From: Gluconobacter sp. P1C6_b
GTDB taxonomy: Bacteria; Pseudomonadota; Alphaproteobacteria; Acetobacterales; Acetobacteraceae
DNA: 60,568 nucleotides
Direction of reading: 5' to 3'
Assembly (NCBI RefSeq): GCF_018811945.1
Contig: NZ_JACRVU010000016.1
Coordinates: forward strand, 1,925-62,492
Within the stretch, counting starts at the first letter, position 1; each line of letters begins with the position of its first letter. A program made the position numbers and the translations under genes. Positions 41,627 through 50,980 of this stretch are shown piece by piece. The notes below the pieces were generated by a model. The model was not told the origin of the DNA, did no database searches, and was given only the letters and a program-made list of their open reading frames with translations.

Positions 41627-43597
41627 ATGGCCGACACACAGGCAGATAACAGCCAGGAACTGCTCATCGCCGAGCGGTATCTGATCAGCCTGGACCGCAA
41701 ACAGCCCGATCTCGGTGGCTGTGCGACCTATAGTGCTCAGGACGTAACGGCATCCGGGGCGTCCTATCTGGCCCTGGCTCCTTTCGCACCCTCTCCCCGT
41801 CTTACGGAAATCATGTTCTTTCGTCATGAGAGCGTGATTCCGATCCAGACCCACGAATATTCTCAGGGCGCCTTATGGCTCCTCTGTCCCCATCCCCCCG
41901 GTCCCTCGCTTGCGGAGGGACTGGGCCTGTGGACGGAGAGCCAGTTGATCGACGGCGTGATCCGTCCGATGGCCTCGCTTCTCCAGCGGCTGGAAGCTGA
42001 AAAGCTGACATGCCGCAGCATCCGTCCCGACAATCTGTTCGTCGGACAGGGGCTGCACAAGGTCGTGCTTGGGCCTCTGGGAGTGGCCGCTCCGGGTGAA
42101 AAACAGCCCGTTCTTTTCGAACCCCTGTCTTCAGCGGTCTGTCGCCCCTCCGCCCGGGGCGAGGGGACGACGGACTGCGATGTTTTTTCGCTGGGGGTAG
42201 TCATTCTTGCGCTCGCTATCGGAAAGCTCCCTCTTGAAGGCCTCTCCGATACGGATATTCTCAGGCGACGTTTTGAAGTCGGCACGCCCGCCGCCTACAT
42301 GGACGGCCATAACGTGCCCGTCGGACTGCGTTCGCTCCTGACGGCGATGCTCTCCGATGATCCCGTCAGCCGGCCCTCGCCGCGCGATCTTGTGACGATC
42401 GCGCCCAGCAAGGTCTTTACGGTCCGTCCGGTTATTCCCGCGCGCATCCCCCTCATGATAGGCGGAAATGCCGTCTACACGCCGCAGGCCCTCGCCTGGT
42501 ATGCGGGGCGGCATCCTGCGGAATTTTCCGCATTGCTGCAAAGGAAAGTCGTCAGTAACTGGCTGGGCCGCGAACTTGAACTCTCCGTCATGGCGGGGTT
42601 GATCGAGCAGGCGAGTGCCTCATTTCTTCCGGCCGGTGGCAGCAAGGCGGTTGATCCTGCCACGATGGTCATCACGCATGCGATTTCCGTCCTCGATCCT
42701 GCCGCACCCATGTTCTGGGGGGGCACCTGGTTCTGGCCTGAGGCGCTTCCCCAGATGGTGGTTCAGGCAACGGTTCAGCCGTCCACTCCGGATGAAGAGC
42801 GGACTGTCCGGAATATCCTGAGTTTCATGGCGGCCAATCCTGATGCCTTCATGTCCGCCCATCTGCCTCAGCGGCAGAGCCATCAGATTACCGCCCTGTC
42901 CGTGGCGGCACGCCGCATCGGAACCAGAGGGGCGGATCTGGTCAGACGTTTCCCCTATGAGCTGAACAGATTCCTGCCCTGCCTTTCAAAGAGATGTCTG
43001 GAGGCCCGGATTTCCCTGCCGGAAGGACTACTGCAATGGCTGAACCGGCATGTGGGAATTGAGGATCTGCCGGACGAAGCTCTGGGACGGAGTGGCTTTC
43101 TGGATGACCAGATGCGCTCCTTTCTTGAAGCGAACTGCGCGCGTCAGGGGATCATTCCGCTCTCTCAGTCGCAGAAAGCAGGATTGCCGGGCTGGCTCGC
43201 TGATCTGACCGTGCTTGCGGCCGTACAGAGGAAATTCGACAGGACGCCGCTCAGTTTTCTGGCGCAGCGGGCCTTGCCGCTGCTGGAAACGGAACTGCGT
43301 CAGTGGCGGAGCAAGACATCGCGTGCCCGACGGCGCGTGCGTCTTGGAAAGGCGGCGGAAGACGGAAATCTCGGCACGTTCCTGGCGACCGTCAATGATC
43401 CGACGGGTCTTCGGCTGGATCAGCGCCAGGCCCAGGAAGCCGAAGCGGAAATCAGCAATCTGATGCGTGTTCTCGATGAAGCGCCCGAGCGCAGGGCGGC
43501 CAATGATCGTGAAGCACGCAATTCGGGAGAATTCTTTTCACTTCTGACGGGCATCGCCGTGGCAATGGTGAGTATCTGGCTGGAGTTCTGTCAGTGA
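41627..43597 (+). CDS. kinase-fold (probable pseudokinase) protein with C-terminal membrane helix
   Basis: A 656-residue protein. Residues about 10-270 resemble a Ser/Thr kinase fold: DVFSLGVVILALAIGKLPLEG matches subdomain IX, and SDDPVSRPSPRDL matches subdomain XI. Catalytic parts are lost: the HRDxKxxN loop reads CRSIRPDNLF (129-138), where the catalytic Asp is Ser and Lys is Arg. DFG is replaced by LGPLG, and no GxGxxG loop or VAIK lysine is clear. A long helical region (about 290-630) has no recognised domain, and FSLLTGIAVAMVSIWLEF near the end is a membrane helix. It pairs with the 156-residue membrane gene 9 bases downstream. Confidence 0.8.
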   Translation: MADTQADNSQELLIAERYLISLDRKQPDLGGCATYSAQDVTASGASYLALAPFAPSPRLTEIMFFRHESVIPIQTHEYSQGALWLLCPHPPGPSLAEGLGLWTESQLIDGVIRPMASLLQRLEAEKLTCRSIRPDNLFVGQGLHKVVLGPLGVAAPGEKQPVLFEPLSSAVCRPSARGEGTTDCDVFSLGVVILALAIGKLPLEGLSDTDILRRRFEVGTPAAYMDGHNVPVGLRSLLTAMLSDDPVSRPSPRDLVTIAPSKVFTVRPVIPARIPLMIGGNAVYTPQALAWYAGRHPAEFSALLQRKVVSNWLGRELELSVMAGLIEQASASFLPAGGSKAVDPATMVITHAISVLDPAAPMFWGGTWFWPEALPQMVVQATVQPSTPDEERTVRNILSFMAANPDAFMSAHLPQRQSHQITALSVAARRIGTRGADLVRRFPYELNRFLPCLSKRCLEARISLPEGLLQWLNRHVGIEDLPDEALGRSGFLDDQMRSFLEANCARQGIIPLSQSQKAGLPGWLADLTVLAAVQRKFDRTPLSFLAQRALPLLETELRQWRSKTSRARRRVRLGKAAEDGNLGTFLATVNDPTGLRLDQRQAQEAEAEISNLMRVLDEAPERRAANDREARNSGEFFSLLTGIAVAMVSIWLEFCQ

Positions 43598-43606
43598 GGA
43601 AGACGC

Positions 43607-44077
43607 ATGACGTCCGTTAGACAGGCAGACCCGGGATCGCTCCGGGCCCCCGGGTTCCGCTGGTGGCACGGGATCATCATCGGGCTTTTGCTCTCGTATG
43701 TTCCCGGGAGTTTGCTGGTTGCAGGTGTTCTGCTGCTTCCTCTGGTCGCCCTGAAGCTTGTTGATCCCAATGCTGATGGTCAGCGGATCATGATTGTGCT
43801 GTTCTATGTCGGCGCTGCCATGGTGCATCCTTTGCACGAGGCCTGGGCCGCAAACGGGGACTGGGAGACGTGTATCGCGCAGATCACGCAGCCCGTGACT
43901 CTGGCGCTGGACTGGCTTGCGGCTGGGGCAGCCTGGCTCGTGGCGGAAGCATCGGCCATTAGCGGCCGGCTTTGGAACGCGGAAATCGCGCGACGCGAGC
44001 GTAAATCCATTGAAAAACGTATCGCGTATCTTCAGGAGGAATGGATGTCCTCGGATGAGGATGCGCCTGCGACCTGA
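43607..44077 (+). CDS. membrane protein paired with the pseudokinase
   Basis: A 156-residue protein; GAGGAAG lies 5 bases upstream, overlapping the end of the pseudokinase stop. Two helices fill residues about 20-50 (WHGIIIGLLLSYVPGSLLVAGVLLLPLVAL), with another hydrophobic stretch at 60-72. An amphipathic region (ITQPVTLALDWLAAGAAWLVAEA) leads to a charged C-terminal helix ERKSIEKRIAYLQEEW. No family is recognised. Spacing suggests a complex with the pseudokinase at the membrane. Confidence 0.75.
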   Translation: MTSVRQADPGSLRAPGFRWWHGIIIGLLLSYVPGSLLVAGVLLLPLVALKLVDPNADGQRIMIVLFYVGAAMVHPLHEAWAANGDWETCIAQITQPVTLALDWLAAGAAWLVAEASAISGRLWNAEIARRERKSIEKRIAYLQEEWMSSDEDAPAT

Positions 44078-44102
44078 TCTGCAGGCCGCAGGATTTGGAG
44101 CC

Positions 44103-45062
44103 TTACGTGGAAGGCGCTTCGTCGGTTGAGGTTTCCATTAGTCTGGCTGCCAGATCGTTGGAGCCTCCCACCAGACCCTTTGCGTATTCCTGAGCCGAGA
44201 AAGGACGCAGATCCTCGGCCTGTTCCCCGACACCGACCATGTGAACCGGCAGTTTGAACTGCTCCGCGAGGGCCACCACAATTCCACCGCGGGCGGAACC
44301 ATCCAGTTTGGTCACGATCAGTCCGGTTACATTCACCAGTTCACGGAAGACCCGCACCTGTTCTATTGCGTTCTGTCCGGTCGTTGCATCCAGAACCAGC
44401 AGGACGGAATGAGGCGCTGTTTCATCGAATTTCCGCATGACACGGATGATCTTGGCCAGCTCCTCCATTAGTGCGCCCTTGTTGTGCAGGCGCCCGGCAG
44501 TGTCGATCAGGAGCAGGTCGGTTCCGGCTTCGGTTGCGCGCTTGAGGCCGTCATAGGCCAGACCCGCAGCATCGGCGCCATGCTTGCCAGCGATGACGGG
44601 CACGTTGGCGCGCTTGCCCCAGACTTCAAGCTGTTCGACGGCAGCGGCACGGAACGTATCGCCAGCCACCAGCATCACGGATTCGCCTTCTTCCGTGTAA
44701 TGACGGGCCATCTTGCCGATGGTCGTGGTTTTGCCGACACCGTTGACGCCCACGACGAGCACAACATGGGGTTTCTTCTTCGGGTCGGGCTCGAAGGGAA
44801 TGGCAACGGGCTCAAGGACGCGGGCGATCTCGGTCGCGAGGGTCTCGCGGATTTCGTCGCTGGTGACATCCTTGCCAAAGCGCGTACTGCGGAAGTTCTC
44901 GATGACACGCTCGGCCACGGCCGGTCCGAGATCGGCGGCGATCAGCTCGTCCTCGAGCTCTTCAAGAGCTGTTTCATCCAGCTTGCGATGCGTGAAAACG
45001 GCGCCGAGACGCGAACTCGACCGCGAAAGACCCTGTTTGAGTCGTGAGAAAAATCCAGCCAT
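44103..45062 (-). CDS. ftsY: signal recognition particle receptor FtsY
   Basis: A 319-residue GTPase that receives SRP-ribosome complexes at the membrane. It has a short basic N-terminus (MAGFFSRLKQGLSRSSSRLGAVFT) rather than the long acidic A domain of E. coli. The N domain follows, then the NG domain with GVNGVGKTTTIGK (G1), DTFRAAAVEQL (G2), DTAGRLHNKGALMEEL (G3), and TKLDGSARGG (G4). It overlaps none of its neighbours and lies 60 bases before mtaB. Confidence 0.97.
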   Translation of the reverse strand: MAGFFSRLKQGLSRSSSRLGAVFTHRKLDETALEELEDELIAADLGPAVAERVIENFRSTRFGKDVTSDEIRETLATEIARVLEPVAIPFEPDPKKKPHVVLVVGVNGVGKTTTIGKMARHYTEEGESVMLVAGDTFRAAAVEQLEVWGKRANVPVIAGKHGADAAGLAYDGLKRATEAGTDLLLIDTAGRLHNKGALMEELAKIIRVMRKFDETAPHSVLLVLDATTGQNAIEQVRVFRELVNVTGLIVTKLDGSARGGIVVALAEQFKLPVHMVGVGEQAEDLRPFSAQEYAKGLVGGSNDLAARLMETSTDEAPST

Positions 45063-45122
45063 GCATGGGAGTTCGGACAGGTCGGGCCGAACGTCAAGGG
45101 CATAGGGAGATCTGAGCGCGTT

Positions 45123-46325
45123 TCAGCTGCGGATTTCAGCCAGAAGTGTCCCGTTTTCCAGCCCCGTGGCGCGAACGGGTACAAAACTGCCCCGGATGGG
45201 CGCAGGGGCGGTTCCGGTCAGGCGTACGGCGGCAAATTCCGGCGAATGGCCGCGATCCGGCGTCTCGGCCAGAATATCGAACTCGGTGCCGATGAGGCGC
45301 TGCAGGAAACGATCACGGTTTGCCTCGCCAATGTCGCGCAGACAGGCCGCGCGTTTCTGGCGCTCGGCATTGGGGACGGCCGGCATTCGGGCAGCGGGTG
45401 TTCCGGGGCGTTCGCTGTAAGGAAAAACGTGCAGAAAAGGAATCTGCTGTTCTTCGATAAAGGCGCGGGTTTCCTCAAAGAGGGCATCCGTTTCCGTGGG
45501 AAAGCCCGCGATCAGATCGGCACCAACGCCTGTCTCCGGGCGTATGGAGCGGACGCGGCGCAGCGTTGCGGCGACCCCGGCCGTATCATGGCGGCGCTTC
45601 ATGCGCTTGAGAATAAGATCCGATCCTGCCTGCAGGGACAGGTGCAGATGCGGCATCAGGCGGGGCTCGTTTTCCAGAAGCCACCATAAATCCGCATCGC
45701 CGGTTTGCGCATCAAGAAGGACAGGGTCGATGGAAGACAGGCGCAGTCGCCGCACGCCGTCCACGCGGTGCAGCAGTTCGCGACACAACGCGCCCAGCCC
45801 CTTGCCCTCTGACCCCTGCCATGAGGCGATATCCACGCCGGTCAGGACGATTTCCTGATGCCCGGCTTCGACAAGCGCTTCGGCGCGCGCGATGGCGTCC
45901 TCAACGGGGGTGGAGCGGGAGTCTCCGCGGCCATAAGGGATGATGCAAAAGGTGCAGCGGTGGTCGCAGCCCTGCTGGACCTGCAGGAGGGCGCGCGCGT
46001 GGCGGGACGGCGGGAGACCGACACTGGTGTCACCCCAGATGGCGGGTTTGAGTTTGTCTTCGTTGGGCACCACACGAACAACGCCCGGCAGCGCGGCCCA
46101 GCGGTCAGGGGCGATATCGGAAGCGCAGCCTGTCACAACGATTTTTGCGTCCGGATTTTCGCGATGCGCGCGGCGGATGGCCTGCCGGGCCTGTCGCTCG
46201 GCCGTAGTCGTCACGGCACAGGTGTTAACGATGATCGTGTCGTCCTGGCCGCGCGCGTGATGGGCCATGCCGTCGCTCTCATGAGCATTGAGGCGGCAGC
46301 CGAATGTCAGGACAGAAGCAGTCAC
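45123..46325 (-). CDS. mtaB: tRNA t6A37 methylthiotransferase MtaB
   Basis: A 400-residue radical-SAM enzyme that adds a methylthio group to t6A37 of ANN-decoding tRNAs. The N-terminal UPF0004 domain has the cluster cysteines in [17 protein letters not shown] and VVTGCASDI. The radical-SAM motif is [17 protein letters not shown]-terminal TRAM-like segment follows. It begins inside the dapF stop (ATGA), giving a dapF-mtaB unit that runs toward ftsY. Confidence 0.93.
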   Translation of the reverse strand: MTASVLTFGCRLNAHESDGMAHHARGQDDTIIVNTCAVTTTAERQARQAIRRAHRENPDAKIVVTGCASDIAPDRWAALPGVVRVVPNEDKLKPAIWGDTSVGLPPSRHARALLQVQQGCDHRCTFCIIPYGRGDSRSTPVEDAIARAEALVEAGHQEIVLTGVDIASWQGSEGKGLGALCRELLHRVDGVRRLRLSSIDPVLLDAQTGDADLWWLLENEPRLMPHLHLSLQAGSDLILKRMKRRHDTAGVAATLRRVRSIRPETGVGADLIAGFPTETDALFEETRAFIEEQQIPFLHVFPYSERPGTPAARMPAVPNAERQKRAACLRDIGEANRDRFLQRLIGTEFDILAETPDRGHSPEFAAVRLTGTAPAPIRGSFVPVRATGLENGTLLAEIRS

Positions 46326-47095
46326 GCGGTCGTCCCGTGAAAGACCGTGACGGCGGGGCCTGTCATGAGGACATGGCCGTCTTCACGCCATGTGATGCGC
46401 AGGTCTCCGCCATCCATCGTGACCATGCAGGTCCGTTCCGTCAGGCCGCGGCGGACGGCATTTACGACGGCGGCACAGGCTCCAGACCCACAGGCGAGCG
46501 TCAGTCCTGCGCCGCGTTCCCAGACGCGCAAACGCATACGTGTCGCGGAGAGGATCTGCGCGAAACCGATATTGGCGCGTTCCGGGAAGAGGGGATCCCG
46601 TTCGAGGTCCGGACCCAGCGCCTCCGCGCGGGAGGCGTCACCGAACAGCGTGGCGTGTGGATTTCCCATCGAGCAGGCTGCCGCATCATGCAGCGGCAGA
46701 TGCAGCGTGTCACAGGCGCGGGATAGCGGCACGTCCTGCCAGTCCAGCCGGGGAGTGCCCATATTGACCGTGAAGAGATCGCCATCCTGTGCCGTGGGGA
46801 GAAGGCCGGCCGCCGTCTGGAGCGTCGGAGCGCCGCCGACGAACTTCGCCACGCAACGCGACGCATTGCCGCAGGCTCCGGCTTCCGAACCGTCCGGATT
46901 GAAGAAACGGACATGCACGTCGGCCCCTGACAGCGTCGGCATTGTCAGCAGGACAAGCTGATCGCAGCCGATTCCGAAGCGCCGGTCGCACAGATGGCGG
47001 ATCGTCGCGGTGTCGAGGGCGGGATCGTTCTGGCGGCCGTCGATCACGACGAAATCGTTGCCCAGACCGTGCATTTTCGTGAAGGAGAGGGTCAT
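46322..47095 (-). CDS. dapF: diaminopimelate epimerase DapF
   Basis: A 257-residue racemase making meso-diaminopimelate for lysine and peptidoglycan. It starts [19 protein letters not shown]; an alternative ATG at 47110 adds five residues. The two catalytic cysteines are in [11 protein letters not shown] and [10 protein letters not shown]. The length is slightly below the usual 270-280. It overlaps mtaB (ATGA) and diverges from the methyltransferase. Confidence 0.94.
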   Translation of the reverse strand: MTLSFTKMHGLGNDFVVIDGRQNDPALDTATIRHLCDRRFGIGCDQLVLLTMPTLSGADVHVRFFNPDGSEAGACGNASRCVAKFVGGAPTLQTAAGLLPTAQDGDLFTVNMGTPRLDWQDVPLSRACDTLHLPLHDAAACSMGNPHATLFGDASRAEALGPDLERDPLFPERANIGFAQILSATRMRLRVWERGAGLTLACGSGACAAVVNAVRRGLTERTCMVTMDGGDLRITWREDGHVLMTGPAVTVFHGTTA

Positions 47096-47179
47096 GATGG
47101 CGCTTCTCATAAAGCATCCTGCGGGTTGACGCACGGAGAACATGCCCTCATTTCGGCTGCTGGATCAGAAGGAGTGGAC

Positions 47180-47830
47180 ATGAGCGGCCCGGAACAGCTT
47201 GAAGGAATGCACGCAGCGGCGTTCACGCGCGCCAACAGCGAGCCCGACACGATTTTCTACGCCCAGCGCGTGCCGGATTCGCTGATGGATATGGGCGCGC
47301 GAACGGCCGTGACGGCCCTGTATCAGACGGCCCTGCCGGTTGGCGGTGCGGTGCTGGATCTGATGGCAGGCGCGCTCAGCCATTATCCCGAGGAAGCGAC
47401 GTTCCAGCGGGTAGTCGGGCTCGGAATCTCCAAGGGTGCTCTGGATTCCAATTCCGTTCTGGGCGAGCGGATCGTGCAGGATCTCAACGAGGTCACGACG
47501 CTGCCTTTCGAGGATGACAGCTTCGATGCCGTGACGCTGTGCGACGGGCTGGCCTATCTGACGCAGCCGCTGGCCGTGCTGACGGAAGTCGTGCGTGTCC
47601 TCAAGCCCGGTGCACCGCTGATCCTGACGTTTTCCGACCAGTTCCATGCGGTGAAGGCTGTCGCGATCTGGCAGGCGCTTGAGCCGGCCGATCGGGTCCG
47701 CCTGGCCAGTGTGCTGATGTCCCGCGCCGGGCTGGCCGAGCTGGATACGGGGGAGGTTGTCCCCCCCGAGGATCTCACGGCATGGCGCGATACGGTGCAT
47801 GCGGTGATCGGGCGCAGGCCGAGGAACTGA
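47180..47830 (+). CDS. class I SAM-dependent methyltransferase
   Basis: A 216-residue protein starting at ATG 47180 with AAGGAG 6 bases upstream. The Rossmann-like core shows GGAVLDLMAGALSHYP (motif I), a second acidic strand, and FEDDSFDAVTLCDGLAYLTQPLAVLTEVVRVLKPGAPLILTFS (motifs III-IV of UbiE/MetW-like enzymes). Motif I lacks the usual GxGxG. The N-terminal ARTAVTALYQTALP suggests a small-molecule enzyme, but the substrate is unknown. It shares a divergent promoter region with dapF. Confidence 0.82.
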   Translation: MSGPEQLEGMHAAAFTRANSEPDTIFYAQRVPDSLMDMGARTAVTALYQTALPVGGAVLDLMAGALSHYPEEATFQRVVGLGISKGALDSNSVLGERIVQDLNEVTTLPFEDDSFDAVTLCDGLAYLTQPLAVLTEVVRVLKPGAPLILTFSDQFHAVKAVAIWQALEPADRVRLASVLMSRAGLAELDTGEVVPPEDLTAWRDTVHAVIGRRPRN

Positions 47831-47912
47831 ACAGGGCACGGACTGTATTCCGCGTGCCGGATGGAACGGGAAGAACAAGAAAAAGCCTTCCATACGTTCT
47901 TTCTGGCATTTT

Positions 47913-47948
47913 CGGCTGGAAGTCTTTATGCAGCGGCATTCCAGCCGC
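47913..47948 (+). promoter_or_regulatory. mutually exclusive hairpins in the DEAD-box helicase leader
   Basis: CGGCTGGAA (47913-47921) pairs with TTCCAGCCG (47939-47947), 9 perfect bases. An alternative short hairpin, GCGGC/GCCGC (47933-47948), uses overlapping bases. The element lies 45 bases before a start without a ribosome binding site and may be a temperature- or helicase-sensitive leader. Confidence 0.4.
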
Positions 47949-47992
47949 CGCATCCTGTCGTCGGCGTGACGTTTGCCGAGTGTTCATAAAAT

Positions 47993-49804
47993 ATGCCTTT
48001 TCCCGATACCCATCCTGCCCTTAAGCGCGCCCTTGAGGCACGTGGCTACGAACAGCTGACTCCTGTTCAGGAAGCAGTTCTGCAGCCGGGGCTGGACGAG
48101 CGCGACCTGCTGGTTTCCGCGCAGACGGGGTCGGGCAAGACCGTCGCCTTCGGCCTGGCCATCGCTCCGACCCTGCTCGGAGATGCCGATCGCCTTCCGC
48201 CGTCCCCTCAGCCCATGGCGCTTGTGATCGCGCCGACGCGTGAGCTGGCGCTTCAGGTCCAGTCCGAACTCAAATGGCTCTATGCCGAAACCGGCGCCCG
48301 CATCGCGAGCTGCATTGGCGGCACCGATGCCCGCAGTGAAGCCCGCGAACTGAATCGCGGCGTCCATATCGTTGTCGGCACGCCGGGCCGTCTGTGCGAC
48401 CATCTGTCGCGTGGCTCCCTCGACCTGTCCGCCCTTCGTTGTGTCATCCTTGATGAAGCCGACGAAATGCTGGACATGGGCTTCCGTGACGAGCTCGAGA
48501 AGCTGCTCGATGCCGCTCCGACCGAGCGTCGCACGCTGCTGTTCTCCGCGACGATCGCTCGCGAGATTGCCTCTCTGGCGCGCCGCTATCAGAAGAATGC
48601 CGAGCGCATCGACACGGTGTCGGGTGCAAAGCAGCATTCCGACATCACCTATCGCTGCGTCATCACGCAGCCGCAGGAAATCGAGCGCTCGCTCGTCAAC
48701 GTGCTTCGTTTCTACGAAAGCCCGACGGCCATGGTGTTCTGCAACACCCGCATGATGGTCAATCAGGTTCAGGCGACGCTGCTTGAGCGTGGTTTTGCGT
48801 CCGTCGCCATTTCCGGCGAGATGGGCCAGAACGAGCGTAGCCGTGCGATCGAGAGCCTGCGCTCCGGTCAGGCCCGCGTCTGTGTTGCGACGGACGTTGC
48901 GGCCCGCGGTATTGACGTTCCGGCCCTGAATCTCGTGATTCATGCCAGCATCCCGACGGCTGCCGAAACCCTGCTGCACCGTTCGGGCCGTACGGGCCGT
49001 GCGGGGCGCAAGGGCACCAGCGTGCTGATGGTTCCGCTGAACCAGCGTCGCCGGGCCGAGCGTCTGCTTCAGATGGCGAAGATCCAGGCCGAGTGGGAAG
49101 CCGTTCCCACGGCTGATGCCATTGCCGAGCAGGACAAGACTCGGCTGATGCACGATCCGATCCTGACGAACGCCGTGGACGACATGTCCGACGAGCTGGT
49201 CAACCAGTTGGTCGAGACGTACGACGCCACCAAGCTCGCAGCGGCACTGGTCGGTCTGTATCGGGCGCGTCTGCCGAAGGTTGAGCAGATCCGCCCGATG
49301 TCCGTCGAGGCTCCGCGCCGTACGGAGCGTGGCGAGCGTGCACCGCGCGAAGAACACACCATGTCCGGCGAGTGGTTCAAGATGGGCGTTGGTCGCACTG
49401 AACGCGCTGATCCGAAGTGGCTGATCCCGCTGATCTGCCGTCTGGGTGGTGTGCAGAAGCGCGAGATCGGTAGCATCCGCATCGATCAGGAACAGACCTA
49501 CTTCCAGATCGCCGATGAAAGCGTAGCCCGCTTCAAGTCCTGCCTCGCCGGTGCGGAAGCCGACGAAGTGACGATCGAGCCGTCCGAAGCTCCTGCCGGT
49601 GGCATGGGTCCCCGTGGTCGTAACCCCGGTGAAGGCAAGCGCTTTGGCGGCGGTGGCCGTTCGGGCGGTGGTTTCAAGGGCGGTCCGCGCGGTGGTGCCG
49701 GCGGCGGCTACAAGGGCCGCGGTGGTTCGGGCTATGGTCGTCCGAAGCCCGCAGCCGGTGATGGCCCGCGCGGTGACGGTTCGAGCCGCAAGCGCCGTTC
49801 CTGA
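47993..49804 (+). CDS. DEAD-box RNA helicase, DeaD/CsdA-like
   Basis: A 603-residue RNA-unwinding ATPase. Motifs: the Q motif (PVQEAVLQ), AQTGSGKT, APTRELA, TPGRL, DEAD (LDEADEMLDMG), SAT, and HRSGRTGRAG. A DbpA-type RNA-binding domain covers about residues 450-525 (GRTERADPKWLIPLICRLGG). A Gly/Arg-rich RGG tail follows from about 535. The layout matches CsdA/DeaD, which acts in ribosome assembly and cold adaptation. A strong terminator follows. Confidence 0.93.
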   Translation: MPFPDTHPALKRALEARGYEQLTPVQEAVLQPGLDERDLLVSAQTGSGKTVAFGLAIAPTLLGDADRLPPSPQPMALVIAPTRELALQVQSELKWLYAETGARIASCIGGTDARSEARELNRGVHIVVGTPGRLCDHLSRGSLDLSALRCVILDEADEMLDMGFRDELEKLLDAAPTERRTLLFSATIAREIASLARRYQKNAERIDTVSGAKQHSDITYRCVITQPQEIERSLVNVLRFYESPTAMVFCNTRMMVNQVQATLLERGFASVAISGEMGQNERSRAIESLRSGQARVCVATDVAARGIDVPALNLVIHASIPTAAETLLHRSGRTGRAGRKGTSVLMVPLNQRRRAERLLQMAKIQAEWEAVPTADAIAEQDKTRLMHDPILTNAVDDMSDELVNQLVETYDATKLAAALVGLYRARLPKVEQIRPMSVEAPRRTERGERAPREEHTMSGEWFKMGVGRTERADPKWLIPLICRLGGVQKREIGSIRIDQEQTYFQIADESVARFKSCLAGAEADEVTIEPSEAPAGGMGPRGRNPGEGKRFGGGGRSGGGFKGGPRGGAGGGYKGRGGSGYGRPKPAAGDGPRGDGSSRKRRS

Positions 49805-49830
49805 TCCGTCTTTCAGGATCTGAAACGCAG

Positions 49831-49861
49831 AACCCCGTCGGAGCAGGTCTCCGGCGGGGTT
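49831..49861 (+). terminator. intrinsic terminator of the helicase gene
   Basis: AACCCCG-T-CGGAG pairs with CTCCG-G-CGGGGTT around a 5-base loop, ending in TTGTTG. Convergent GT61 gene lies just beyond, so it may serve both. Confidence 0.8.
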
Positions 49862-49868
49862 TGTTGTT

Positions 49869-50972
49869 TCAGGCGTCGGGCAGGAGGGCCACCAGCTCCC
49901 GGACCCGGTCGAGGATGTCTGCGACCGGAAGCGGGATGGCGGCCTCGTCCGTGTGGTTTTCCCGCGCCGCCCCTGTCTCGAACACATCCGCCCAGTATTT
50001 CAGCCCCCCCTGTGTCGCCATGGCGGCAAAGCAGGGGTTGATGTGATGGGACGGGACGAGTTCGTAAACGAGCGTTCCCGGCTGGCACCAGGCGATATTG
50101 GCCATGCCGGCCCCCAGCATCCCCATAACCATCCCGGCGTCGCTGAACAGGCGGATCTGTTCGGATAGCGACAGCGTTTCGGGATGCACGCGTTCAAAGC
50201 CGATTTTTTCGAGCGCTCCCGCCAGTTCGGCTTCGTTGGGAACGTGCCGGTTGGCCGAACTGCCACGCTCGATATAGAGCCGTCGTCCGGCAGATGGCGT
50301 TGTGGCACCTGCGGCCTGACGCAGCCGCGAATATGCATCGCGGGACAGGTCCGAGACGGCGAAATCGGCGCTGCCATTGACGAAGGTGATGTAGTCGAGG
50401 GCACTGAAGGCGTACTGCCGCCCTTGCTGCAGACGGATATGGGCGTCCCCGGTCAGGCCAAAAAGCTCAAGCGTCTCGAACTGCCACGGATGCATATGTT
50501 CGGGCAGGACGAGGCGGATGGGCCTGCCTGCCCGGGACAGGACATGCAGGGTCGGGATCGTATGAGCGACCCAGTGATAGAAGTTCGAGGCCCAGTGATC
50601 GACACAGCTTGCGGTCATGCCCTTGAAAGGCGCGCAGCGGATGACGTCCGCAGGACGCAGCCGCAGGTTCCGCACGGCCTCCGGATCCTGAACATAGGCG
50701 GTGTCAGCGACCGGATGGCCTGCATGCAGCAGCGTCATCAGCGGCTGGTCCAGCACGATGTCGCGCAGGGTGAACTGACGGATCGTAACCGGCATGCTCT
50801 CCCAGTCCCGGAACGGGTTGCGTTCCGGATGGCTCAGGGCAGAGGCGCAGGGCGCGGAAACCGGTCGGATGGGACAGGTTTCGAGAACAGTCGTGCTGCG
50901 TGCGATCTCCGCCAGACCGGAGGACCCGGCCGGTGGAGAGAACAGGCGCCTGAGACGGGAGAGAAGCGACAT
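49869..50972 (-). CDS. GT61 (DUF563) glycosyltransferase
   Basis: A 367-residue protein starting MSLLSRLRRLFSPP at 50972. The core shows CAPFKGMTASCVDHWASNFYHWVAHTIPTLHVLSRA, then GRRLYIERGSSANRHVPNEAELAGALEKIGFERVHPETLSLSEQIRLFSDAGMVMGMLGAGMANIAWCQPG, the DUF563/GT61 pattern. It likely transfers a sugar in exopolysaccharide or glycan synthesis. It is the last gene of a unit with PPK2 and SDR and starts 9 bases before the PPK2 stop, in another frame. Confidence 0.85.
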   Translation of the reverse strand: MSLLSRLRRLFSPPAGSSGLAEIARSTTVLETCPIRPVSAPCASALSHPERNPFRDWESMPVTIRQFTLRDIVLDQPLMTLLHAGHPVADTAYVQDPEAVRNLRLRPADVIRCAPFKGMTASCVDHWASNFYHWVAHTIPTLHVLSRAGRPIRLVLPEHMHPWQFETLELFGLTGDAHIRLQQGRQYAFSALDYITFVNGSADFAVSDLSRDAYSRLRQAAGATTPSAGRRLYIERGSSANRHVPNEAELAGALEKIGFERVHPETLSLSEQIRLFSDAGMVMGMLGAGMANIAWCQPGTLVYELVPSHHINPCFAAMATQGGLKYWADVFETGAARENHTDEAAIPLPVADILDRVRELVALLPDA

Positions 50973-50980
50973 GATCAGGA

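Noticed and set aside
47984-49987. 667-residue minus-strand frame over the DEAD-box helicase
   Set aside because: The Thr/Arg/Ala-rich sequence is the reverse of the helicase and its RGG tail.
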